Origin: an uncultured Bryobacteraceae bacterium
Lineage (GTDB): Bacteria; Acidobacteriota; Terriglobia; Bryobacterales; Bryobacteraceae
Direction: 5' to 3'
Assembly: GCA_937921835.1 (NCBI GenBank)
Contig: CAKZVG010000671.1
Coordinates: 1-6,158 of the forward strand
DNA: 6,158 nt
Shown: piece by piece, positions 1-6,158 of the stretch
Numbering within the stretch: position 1 is the stretch's first letter
Layout of the letters: the number at the start of each line of letters is the position of its first letter
Position numbers and translations under genes: made by a program
The notes under the pieces: model-generated
The model's input: the letters and a program-made list of their open reading frames with translations, nothing else
What the model was told of the DNA's origin: nothing
Databases searched by the model: none

Positions 1-14
1 GTGCGGGTGTTCAT
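1..14 (-). CDS. Probable start of a further downstream gene, cut by window edge
   Basis: The sulfatase ends in ATGA: its TGA stop (13-11) overlaps an ATG at 14-12 by the 4-nt arrangement common in bacterial operons. An AAGGAGT Shine-Dalgarno-like stretch lies inside the sulfatase at 31-25, about 11 nt upstream of this ATG, slightly longer than ideal. Only four complete codons are visible (Met-Asn-Thr-Arg), so nothing can be said about the product. By position it would be the next gene of the same operon. The overlap could also be coincidental. Confidence 0.4.
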
Positions 15-1492
15 GATGCCAGGTACTCCTTGAGCTTGGCGTGCAGCATGGCGTCTCCGGTCTCCGCCAGGTGGGCCAGCAGGCGCTCCTGCAAGGGCCG
101 CATGGCCGCCGGGGCCGGCCTGGCGGTGGCGAGGTTGTGCAGTTCGGCCGGGTCGGCCTTGAGGTCGTAGAACTCGTCGACTCCGGCCGGGTTGAAGCAG
201 TACTTGTGCGTGTGCGTGCGGACCGCGCGGATTCCGAACCAGCGCCCGTTGTACCACTCGTAGCGGTAGAAGGCGTCGTCGGGCGCGCTCCAGCCCGTGT
301 CGCCGCGTTCCATCAAGGGCAGCAGCGAACGGCTGTCGGCGTTGGGAATGTCCGCTTCGAGGCGCATCCAATCGGCGAGCGTGCGGTTGAGGTCGATCGA
401 GGAGACATGGCGGCGCACCTCGCGCGGAGCGATGCCGGGCGCGCGCACCAGCATCGGGATGCGCAGGATCTCGTCGTAGCAGTACGGCCCTTTGTCAAAG
501 CGGTTGTGCGCGCCCACCATGTCGCCGTGATCGGCCACGATGGCCAGCATGGTGCTCCCCGCCAGGCCGCTTGCCTCAAGCGCGTCGATGATCTCGCCCA
601 GCGCGCGGTCGAGCATGGTCACGAAGCCATGGTAGTAGGCGGTCAGACGGCGCCAGTCGTCATCGGAAAGGTGGCCGGTGTCGTGAAACGGCCACATGAT
701 TTCGTTCTGATAGGCAGGTTTGTTGGCGAAGTCGTCGCGCAGACTCGCCGGCAGTTCCACCGCGCGCGGGTTGTACATAGTGCTGTACGGCATGGGCACA
801 TGGTAGGGCGGATGGACCGCGTTGAAGCTGACGGTCAGGAAGAACGGCTTCCCGATGCCGCGGGCTTCGCGCAAAAAGCCGGCGGCTTGCGTGGCCAAGC
901 GCCCGGCTTCGTTGTCCTCGTAGCTGCCCGGAGCGGTGGCGTAGAAGCCGGGCTTTTCGGCGAAGGATGAGCCCCCCTGATAGTACTTGCGGTTCGCTTC
1001 GAAGTTGGGCTTGCGGTCGACTTTGCCGGGCGGGCTCTGCACGCGGTCGAAGCCGGTCTTCGGGTAGCGCTGCGCGCCGCGCAGAATCGGGCCGTCGCGT
1101 CCCAGGTGCCACTTGCCAAAGTAGCCGGTGAAGTAGTCCTTGCGGCGCGCCCATTCGATGAGCGTCGGCTGCACCGCATCCAGGCGGGTCAGGCGCGAGT
1201 GCCAGACGTTGCAGTTGTCGTCCAGTCCGGTGCGGTGGCCCAGGCGGCCGGTGAACAGAGCGGCGCGGCTGGGAGAACACAGCCCGGTGGTGGTGCAGGC
1301 GGTGCGGAAGGCCACCGCGCCCGAGGCGAACCTCTCCAGGTTTGGGGTGCGCGCCGGCCCTCCGGCAAAGGAACCGACATTGTGCTGGAACTGCTCGCAG
1401 TAGAGCAGGACCGCGTTGCGCCGCTGCGCGGCGGGAGCGCCGGCGGCGGCGGTGGAGGCCAGGAATTCGCGGCGCCGCATGGGAATGACCAT
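11..1492 (-). CDS. S1-family (formylglycine-dependent) sulfatase with Tat-like leader
   Basis: This is a complete 493-residue sulfatase of the alkaline-phosphatase superfamily that hydrolyses sulfate esters, here probably on a glycan. The modification motif 'LCSPSR' has Cys72 (codon 1277-1279), to be converted to formylglycine, and Arg76. Other expected active-site residues are Lys127 and His129 ('GKWHLG'), His227 ('AVHPPYH'), Asp321-His322 ('ADHGDMVGAHN') and Lys334. 'YDEILRIPMLVRAPG' and the C-terminal 'FYDLKADPAELHNLA' are typical of the family. The N-terminal metal segment is odd: 'VLLYCEQF' puts Glu33-Gln34 where Asp-Asp or Asp-Gln is usual. The leader has a twin-arginine-like 'RRREFLA', but its hydrophobic core ('STAAAGAPAA') is short and weak. 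ATG at 1490-1492 overlaps the receptor's TAA by one base and has no clear Shine-Dalgarno, suggesting translational coupling. The second ATG (1478-1480), giving 'MRRREFL', is an equally plausible start. The S1 subfamily and substrate cannot be told from the sequence alone. Confidence 0.92.
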   Translation of the reverse strand: MVIPMRRREFLASTAAAGAPAAQRRNAVLLYCEQFQHNVGSFAGGPARTPNLERFASGAVAFRTACTTTGLCSPSRAALFTGRLGHRTGLDDNCNVWHSRLTRLDAVQPTLIEWARRKDYFTGYFGKWHLGRDGPILRGAQRYPKTGFDRVQSPPGKVDRKPNFEANRKYYQGGSSFAEKPGFYATAPGSYEDNEAGRLATQAAGFLREARGIGKPFFLTVSFNAVHPPYHVPMPYSTMYNPRAVELPASLRDDFANKPAYQNEIMWPFHDTGHLSDDDWRRLTAYYHGFVTMLDRALGEIIDALEASGLAGSTMLAIVADHGDMVGAHNRFDKGPYCYDEILRIPMLVRAPGIAPREVRRHVSSIDLNRTLADWMRLEADIPNADSRSLLPLMERGDTGWSAPDDAFYRYEWYNGRWFGIRAVRTHTHKYCFNPAGVDEFYDLKADPAELHNLATARPAPAAMRPLQERLLAHLAETGDAMLHAKLKEYLAS

Positions 1493-1494
1493 TA
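1490..1494 (-). promoter_or_regulatory. TAATG stop/start overlap between receptor and sulfatase genes
   Basis: On the minus strand the receptor stop TAA (1494-1492) and the sulfatase ATG (1492-1490) share one base. No purine-rich Shine-Dalgarno precedes this ATG (the upstream bases are AAATACTATTTC), so re-initiation by ribosomes finishing the receptor is the likely means of translation. If the second ATG at 1480-1478 is used instead, the genes would be 11 nt apart, still close enough for coupling. Confidence 0.6.
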
Positions 1495-4400
1495 GAAATA
1501 GTATTTCAAGCCGAACTGCACGACGCGCGCTCCGCCCGCCGACGAGATCATGCCGAAGGTCGGCGAGCCGAAGCTCTGGTTCGGGTTGCCGAAGTTCGGC
1601 CGATTGAATAGGCTGAAGAACTCGGCCCGGAACTGGAGATTGTGGCCCTCGATGATGCGCGTGTTCTTGATCGCCGAGAAGTCGAAACTAAAGTCGCCCG
1701 GTCCCCGTACGTCGGGCAGCGTGCGCGATGTGTTGCCGAATCTCCATGCCGCCGGCTGGCTGAATACCGAGGTGTCGAAGTACTGCTCCAGCCGGTTTTT
1801 GACCGGGCCGCTCAATCTGGCGCTGTGGCCGCTGTTATCCGGGCGCAAGGTCCCGCTTCCAATTCTTCCCATGGTTGGATTCGATGCCGCGGTCAGATCC
1901 AGCGGCTGTCCAGTCTGGAGCACGGTGACGCCGTTCACCTGCCAGTCGCCAACAACTCTGCCCAGAATTCCCCCCGCGGCGAGCCAGGTTTTGCCCGGTC
2001 CGAACGGCAGTTCGTAGACGTAGCTCACAACCAGCCGCTGCGAAACCTCCTGGGCGGATACCGAGCGCTCGGACTTGCGGTCGTTGTGGTTCTGGTAACC
2101 GGGGACGTCACCCAGGAAACTCAGCACGCCGGGCGAGCCGTCGTCGATCAGTTTCCCGGTGGTGTAGGAAACGAGCGCCGTCACGCCGCCAGAGAAGCGT
2201 TTCTCGGAACGGAGCTGCATCGAGTGGTAGATGGACGACCCCACCGCGGAACCGCTGGTATTCAAAGCGGTCAGGTGAGGGTAGGGCCGCAGCAGTTGTA
2301 CGTAGGCTACCGTCGCCGCACCGAGCGACGTATTGGAAGGGATCTGCCCGAAAAAGGGATTGGCGACGGGTCTGGTCAGTTCGTTGCCCAGCGCGAGCAC
2401 CGAGTCCGGCGCCTGGTTGAAAGAGAGATTCCCAGGCAGGCGGGTGCCCTTGCTTCCTGAGTAGACAGCCTCAACCAGCATTTGCCCGGGCAGCGCGTGC
2501 TGAAATCCGAAATTCCACTGCTGCACGTAGGGAGACACTTCTCCCCAGTCCACCGAGGTGATAGCTTGCCCGACATCGGTAAGGATTCCATCAGCCGGTC
2601 CAACGGGACGGTTGATTTGGCCGGGGAAAGGATCGCGCAGAAAGTTTACGGGAACGAAACCATCGACGGAACCGACAAACGGCGTGCTGGCGGAATAGCC
2701 TTGCTGGCCGTAGCCGATGCCGCGCCAGACGCGCGGCGTGTAGAAAACGCCGTAGCCTCCGCGCACGACCGTCGAAGCCCGCGCGCTGAAGGCAAAGCCG
2801 AAGCGCGGCGCCCAATTCTGCCAGGACGTACGCTGCTGGCTGCGCGGGTTGCCATCCCGGCCGGCAAAGCGGACTCCGCCCACGACGGGTCTGCCGAGCG
2901 CCGGGGCGCGCAGCGGTGTGGGGCTGTCGAAGTCGAGCGTCGTGAGCCGGTCGTAGCGGTCGGTGCGGTGGCTTTCCGGCTCCCAACGCAGGCCGAAGTT
3001 CAGGGTGAGCCGGGGAGTGAGTTTGAAGTCCTCCTGCACGTACAGGGCGGCGTACCAGCTCTGGAAGTCCTGGGTGGGCGTGGCGTTGATCGACCCGCCG
3101 GAGGGAGTGCCGATCAGAAAGGAAGCAAAGGCATGGCCGGACGTTGGCCCCGCGCGCAGCGGGTCAGGCCCCTGAGTGAAGCCGGCGGTGAAGTTGAAGC
3201 TTCCGCCTCCGTTCGCCGGCCGCCAGCCGTGGACACGGAAGATCCGCGCGTCGGCGCCGACCTTGAGCGTGTGTTTCCCGCGGATCGTAGTCACGTCGCT
3301 CTGGCCGGTGTAGCCGTTCTGCGGGTTGTTGAGCAGCGAGTTGCTCACCGGACCGAGCGCGCTGGCTCCGAAGCCGAGGTTGGAAACGTTCATTCCGGCG
3401 ATCTGAATCTGCGGGAACTGGACCGCGGTCTGGGCTTTCCGGTAGCGCTCCGGAAAACCAAGCTCGCGGATGTCGAATCCCTGCCCGTAAGCTTTGGCTG
3501 CATCGATGAGCCGGCTGAGACCGGCCCGGAAGGTGGCCAGCGTGGTGGGGTTGATCATCCAGGTGTCATGAAGCCCGGCCGTGCGGGACGTAAACAACTG
3601 GGGACCCGAGGAGGGGTTGGCGATGTTGCCGAAGATGTTGGGGGGCAGGATCTGGCGTTCGTCCCAGGAGAAGCGCAGAAAGAACCGATGCCGCGCGGTC
3701 AGGGCGTCATCCATCCGGAGATTGAACTGGTTGGTGTTGAACCGCTCGCCGGCGGTGCTGATGAAATTCCTCGCGCCGGTCCCGGCGTCGCCCGGCAGGT
3801 TGGGCGCCGGCCAGTAGGGCAGCAGTGCCTGCGCCACCGGATCCAAGCGGCTGGCGGGAATCCGGTTACCGGGAAACTGATCGCGCACGCGCGTAGTCCC
3901 GGTGGTGATTCGGGTGGTCAGCGGATCGTGGATCTGAACGAGCTGGCCTGCCGCGCTCAGCACGCTGGAGAAGTCACCCTGCCGCATTCCGGGGGCCGGA
4001 ATCGTGGTTAGCGTGGTGCGTCCCTGGATCCGCCGTAACCCTTCGTAGTTGGCGAAGAAGAAGGTGCGGTCGCGCTTGATGGGCCCGCCGGCGGAGGCGC
4101 CGAACTGGTTGTAACGGAACGGCGCCCGCGGCACGCCGGAGCGGTTGGCGAACCAGTTGTTCGCGTCCAGCTTGTCGTTGCGCAGAAATTCATAAACCAC
4201 ACCGTGTAACTGGTTCGTCCCGGAGCGGAGCGTCAGGTTGACGACGCCGCCGCCGGTGCGGCCGAACTCGGCAGACAGACTGTTGGTCTGCACCTTGAAC
4301 TCCTGCACGGCGTCGATGGAAGGGGCCACCACGAACTGGCTTTGTACGATGGTTGAGTTCGGGATGCCGTCCATCAGGAACTCGTTGGTCATGGCCGGAC

Positions 4401-4950
4401 CGCCGTTGATGGAGATGTTGGAAAACGGGATGGTATTGCCCGGCATCGAGGGGCGCGCGTAGGCTTGCGCTCCCGGCGCGAGCATCACGAGGTCGTAGGC
4501 GTTTCTCCCGTTGAGCGGAAGGTTCACCAGCTTCGTGTTGTCCACCACCGCGCCCAGCGAAGACTCCGTGGCGTCCAGCAGCGGCGGTTCCCCCTGCACG
4601 GTGATGGATTCGCTGCTGGCTCCCAGTTCCAGCGCGAAGTCCACCCGGGCCGACTGGGCGACGCGCAAAACGAGCCCCGCCTGCGTTAGCTGCTTGAAGC
4701 CCGCGGCAGTCACGGTGGCGCGGTAGGTTCCGGGCTCGAGTTGCGGAAGCGTGTAGTAGCCTTCCTGGTTGGTGGCCGTTTCGCGCCGGATGCCGGTGTC
4801 CGCGTTGGTGACGGCCACCGCCGCGCCGGGCACAACGAATCCGCTGGGATCCGTGACGCGGCCGGTGAGCAGCGCCGCGGTAGTCTGCGCGCTCGCCGCG
4901 CCGGCGGCAAGCGAAAGCAACAAAAAGATCGAGAGCCGATTTCGTTTCAC
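1492..4950 (-). CDS. TonB-dependent receptor with N-terminal carboxypeptidase-regulatory-like domain (Oar/SusC-like)
   Basis: This is a complete outer-membrane transporter of 1152 residues from the preferred GTG start. A TTG at 4977 would add nine residues, but GTG at 4950-4948 has a strong GGGAGGT Shine-Dalgarno about 8 nt upstream and gives a classic signal peptide: basic 'MKRNR', a hydrophobic core, then 'AASA' with cleavage likely before Gln22. Residues about 26-110 form a CarbopepD_reg-like beta-sandwich ('GRVTDPSGFVVPGAAV', 'EGYYTLPQLEPGTYRATV'). The stretch 'SESITVQG' (113-120) is a possible TonB box. The plug follows (about 120-240) with 'LPLNGRNAYDLVMLAPG', 'FLMDGIP' and 'EFGRTGGGVVNL'. 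The rest is a TonB-dependent beta-barrel ('YVQEDFKLTPRLTLNFGLRW' near 636, 'FNRPNFGNPN' near 1114) ending in the aromatic 'GLKYYF' expected of a BAM substrate. Such receptors take up large ligands using TonB-ExbBD energy. With hydrolase and sulfatase neighbours, an oligosaccharide ligand is plausible but unproven. No SusD gene adjoins it within the window. The TAA stop overlaps the sulfatase ATG by one base. Confidence 0.93.
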   Translation of the reverse strand: MKRNRLSIFLLLSLAAGAASAQTTAALLTGRVTDPSGFVVPGAAVAVTNADTGIRRETATNQEGYYTLPQLEPGTYRATVTAAGFKQLTQAGLVLRVAQSARVDFALELGASSESITVQGEPPLLDATESSLGAVVDNTKLVNLPLNGRNAYDLVMLAPGAQAYARPSMPGNTIPFSNISINGGPAMTNEFLMDGIPNSTIVQSQFVVAPSIDAVQEFKVQTNSLSAEFGRTGGGVVNLTLRSGTNQLHGVVYEFLRNDKLDANNWFANRSGVPRAPFRYNQFGASAGGPIKRDRTFFFANYEGLRRIQGRTTLTTIPAPGMRQGDFSSVLSAAGQLVQIHDPLTTRITTGTTRVRDQFPGNRIPASRLDPVAQALLPYWPAPNLPGDAGTGARNFISTAGERFNTNQFNLRMDDALTARHRFFLRFSWDERQILPPNIFGNIANPSSGPQLFTSRTAGLHDTWMINPTTLATFRAGLSRLIDAAKAYGQGFDIRELGFPERYRKAQTAVQFPQIQIAGMNVSNLGFGASALGPVSNSLLNNPQNGYTGQSDVTTIRGKHTLKVGADARIFRVHGWRPANGGGSFNFTAGFTQGPDPLRAGPTSGHAFASFLIGTPSGGSINATPTQDFQSWYAALYVQEDFKLTPRLTLNFGLRWEPESHRTDRYDRLTTLDFDSPTPLRAPALGRPVVGGVRFAGRDGNPRSQQRTSWQNWAPRFGFAFSARASTVVRGGYGVFYTPRVWRGIGYGQQGYSASTPFVGSVDGFVPVNFLRDPFPGQINRPVGPADGILTDVGQAITSVDWGEVSPYVQQWNFGFQHALPGQMLVEAVYSGSKGTRLPGNLSFNQAPDSVLALGNELTRPVANPFFGQIPSNTSLGAATVAYVQLLRPYPHLTALNTSGSAVGSSIYHSMQLRSEKRFSGGVTALVSYTTGKLIDDGSPGVLSFLGDVPGYQNHNDRKSERSVSAQEVSQRLVVSYVYELPFGPGKTWLAAGGILGRVVGDWQVNGVTVLQTGQPLDLTAASNPTMGRIGSGTLRPDNSGHSARLSGPVKNRLEQYFDTSVFSQPAAWRFGNTSRTLPDVRGPGDFSFDFSAIKNTRIIEGHNLQFRAEFFSLFNRPNFGNPNQSFGSPTFGMISSAGGARVVQFGLKYYF

Positions 4951-4956
4951 TTTAAA

Positions 4957-4964
4957 TACCTCCC
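4957..4964 (-). promoter_or_regulatory. Ribosome binding site of the TonB-dependent receptor gene
   Basis: The minus strand reads GGGAGGTA here, followed by TTTAAA and then GTG at 4950-4948. This is a near-perfect Shine-Dalgarno core about 8 nt from the GTG. It decides the start in favour of GTG over the upstream TTG at 4977, which would place the ribosome binding site inside the gene. It lies in the only intergenic stretch of the window (4951-4986), which shows no convincing promoter or terminator hairpin. Confidence 0.75.
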
Positions 4965-4986
4965 AGATTCGGTTCAAGCGCGTCCC

Positions 4987-6158
4987 TCAGCGCGCCAGCG
5001 GCATCCAGACGGTCATATAGGGAATGCCGCGATTGTTCCAGGCGTAGTAGGGGATGAGTCTTAGCTTGATGCTTTCAGGCGCCGGCCGGACGAGCGTGCG
5101 ATAGAGAAGGCCGGACCAATCTCCTTCCGGGAAACGGATGGCCTCGCCTTCGAGCACCGTGACGCCGCCGAGCAGCTTGGCGTCATGCCGTGGGGTGAAC
5201 TTGATGGTCGAGGGAAGCGCCACTTCCGAGATCCGCACGCCGGGCGGCAGATCCGGCGACTCAAGCGCGTAGAGCACCGGACCGCGCATGACCGCCACCT
5301 GGTTGCGGAGTTCCTCGGCCTTGGGGTGCGCTTCCACCAGGCGAGCCTCCATCGGCAGCGTCAGTTCCACGCTGTCGCCGGGCTTCCAGGCGCGAGTGAT
5401 GGCGGCGTAAGCGCCGGGTTTCGCCGCGGGCCCAGCCTGGCCGTTGACGCGCACGGCCGCGCCCTCGGCCCAGGCGGGAATGCGCAGGTTGAGCGTAAAT
5501 TCGCCCGCCGAGCCGGCGATGATCTGAATGCGGCCGTCCCAGGGATAGTCCGTGTTCTGGGTGAGCTTGACGCGGCCGGCGCCCGGCACCGGAGAATCGA
5601 AGGTGTTGGAGCCGTACAGGTTGATCCAGACGCTCTTATCCGAAACGTGATACGCCCAGGCGGCCGAGCCGGCGACGGTGCGCGCCACATTCGGCGGGCA
5701 GCAGTAGCAGTAGGGCGCGCCGGGAGTCGTGGTGGAGGGCCAGCGTTCCCAACTGTCGTTGGACAACAGAGGATCTTCCTTGCCGTAGCGGCGCAGCGGG
5801 TTGGTGTAGCAGTAAGTCTTGCCGTCGAGTCCCCAGGCCGAGAGCAGCGTGTTATAGAAGACCAGTTCGACCACGCCGGCGTACTTGGGATCGCCCGTGA
5901 TGCCCAGCATGCGCCAGCTCCACATGGCGTGCGCGATGTTGGCGCAGGTTTCGTTGTAGGCGGTGCGGTGCGGGAGCTCGTAGGCGCGCCCGAAGGCCTC
6001 GTGGACCGGATCGCGGCGGATGGAGACGCCGTGGTGCAGCGCGGCGATGCCGCCGTTGACGTACATCTTGCGCTCGACGACGTCCTTCCAGAGCCGCTCC
6101 AGGGCGTCGAAGAGTTCCTTCTCGCCGGTTTCGGCGTAGACGTCGGCGGCGCCGGCCC
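4987..6158 (-). CDS. GH127 (DUF1680) beta-L-arabinofuranosidase-like glycoside hydrolase, 5'-truncated by window edge
   Basis: The last 389 or so codons of a glycoside hydrolase are visible. The reading frame stays open to the right edge, so the start codon and any signal peptide lie outside. The Met codon at 6066 is internal, because the 30 codons before it (AGAADVYAETGEKELFDALE, then RLWKDVVERK) match the family. In the visible fragment, Glu53 (5998-6000, 'HEAF') sits 16 residues before Glu69 of 'ETC', the spacing of Glu322 and Glu338 in Bifidobacterium HypBA1. Cys71 and the Cys152-Cys153 pair in 'CCPPN' (5689-5703) match Cys340, Cys417 (nucleophile) and Cys418. The whole zinc-thiolate retaining active site therefore appears intact. 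The C-terminal part carries DUF1680 beta-sandwich motifs ('LRIPAWAEG', 'MRGPVLYALE', 'IPYYAWNNRG'). Family members usually have about 600-700 residues, so some 250-300 are missing. The reaction is probably release of beta-L-arabinofuranose; some GH127 members act on aceric acid. The substrate is inference. The gene ends in TGA 36 nt before the receptor gene. Confidence 0.9.
   Translation of the reverse strand, partial: AGAADVYAETGEKELFDALERLWKDVVERKMYVNGGIAALHHGVSIRRDPVHEAFGRAYELPHRTAYNETCANIAHAMWSWRMLGITGDPKYAGVVELVFYNTLLSAWGLDGKTYCYTNPLRRYGKEDPLLSNDSWERWPSTTTPGAPYCYCCPPNVARTVAGSAAWAYHVSDKSVWINLYGSNTFDSPVPGAGRVKLTQNTDYPWDGRIQIIAGSAGEFTLNLRIPAWAEGAAVRVNGQAGPAAKPGAYAAITRAWKPGDSVELTLPMEARLVEAHPKAEELRNQVAVMRGPVLYALESPDLPPGVRISEVALPSTIKFTPRHDAKLLGGVTVLEGEAIRFPEGDWSGLLYRTLVRPAPESIKLRLIPYYAWNNRGIPYMTVWMPLAR

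Noticed and set aside
41..970. Plus-strand open frame of 309 codons antisense to the sulfatase gene
   Set aside because: It is complementary to the sulfatase catalytic region. Its composition (Val, Arg, Gly, His, Gln) is typical of an antisense shadow, and no motif or domain is recognisable.
660..1280. Second minus-strand frame of 206 codons inside the sulfatase gene
   Set aside because: It overlaps the sulfatase in another frame, is rich in Arg, Pro and Gln, and has no domain. The sulfatase frame holds all the catalytic motifs.
1642..2460. Plus-strand open frame of 272 codons antisense to the receptor C-terminus
   Set aside because: It is fully covered by the receptor barrel region and has no recognisable family features; it is best explained as a shadow.
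2482..4011. Long plus-strand open frame of 509 codons antisense to the receptor gene
   Set aside because: It lies wholly inside the receptor gene, whose minus-strand protein has clear domain and motif support. The plus-strand translation is rich in Arg, Gly and Val, shows no recognisable domain, and is what GC-rich codon bias yields on the opposite strand.
4951..4977. TTG at 4977 as the start of the receptor gene
   Set aside because: The extra nine residues would encode the Shine-Dalgarno region itself (GGGAGGT) and lengthen the signal peptide n-region without benefit. The GTG at 4950 is better placed.
4951..4986. Possible promoter or terminator between the hydrolase and receptor genes
   Set aside because: Only 36 nt are available. 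They hold the ribosome binding site but no convincing -35/-10 pair and no stable hairpin followed by a T-run.

Overview
The window is a compact, GC-rich stretch from one operon, with every real gene on the minus strand. Read in the direction of transcription (right to left) it holds four genes. First is the 3' part of a GH127/DUF1680-type glycoside hydrolase, the beta-L-arabinofuranosidase family. Second is a complete large outer-membrane TonB-dependent receptor with an N-terminal carboxypeptidase-regulatory-like domain (Oar/SusC-like). Third is a complete S1-family, formylglycine-dependent sulfatase with a Tat-like leader. Fourth, at the extreme left edge, are the first four codons of a likely further gene. 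The junctions are 36 nt, a 1-nt overlap (TAATG) and a 4-nt overlap (ATGA), so co-transcription is likely. No promoter or terminator is visible inside the window, and nearly all of it is coding.

The organism is most likely a member of the Acidobacteriota, perhaps a Solibacter/Bryobacter-like lineage. This is inferred from the receptor style (a signal peptide, one CarbopepD_reg-like domain, a 'LPLNGRN' plug motif, 'FPGNRIPASRLDP' and 'FNRPNFGNPN' barrel motifs, and no SusD-like partner), together with GC-rich codon use and the Tat-leader sulfatase next to a DUF1680 enzyme. No 16S rRNA or other marker is present, so the assignment is tentative.

The genes suggest a small glycan-acquisition locus. 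The hydrolase would remove furanosidic sugars such as L-arabinofuranose, the sulfatase would remove sulfate esters, and the receptor would carry oligosaccharides or glycoconjugates across the outer membrane. Family membership is well supported by motifs. The substrate and the joint function are inference. I saw no clearly undescribed system. The points most worth a second look are the atypical metal-site segment of the sulfatase (Glu33-Gln34 where Asp-Asp or Asp-Gln is usual), the SusD-less gene set, and the gene that probably begins at the left edge.
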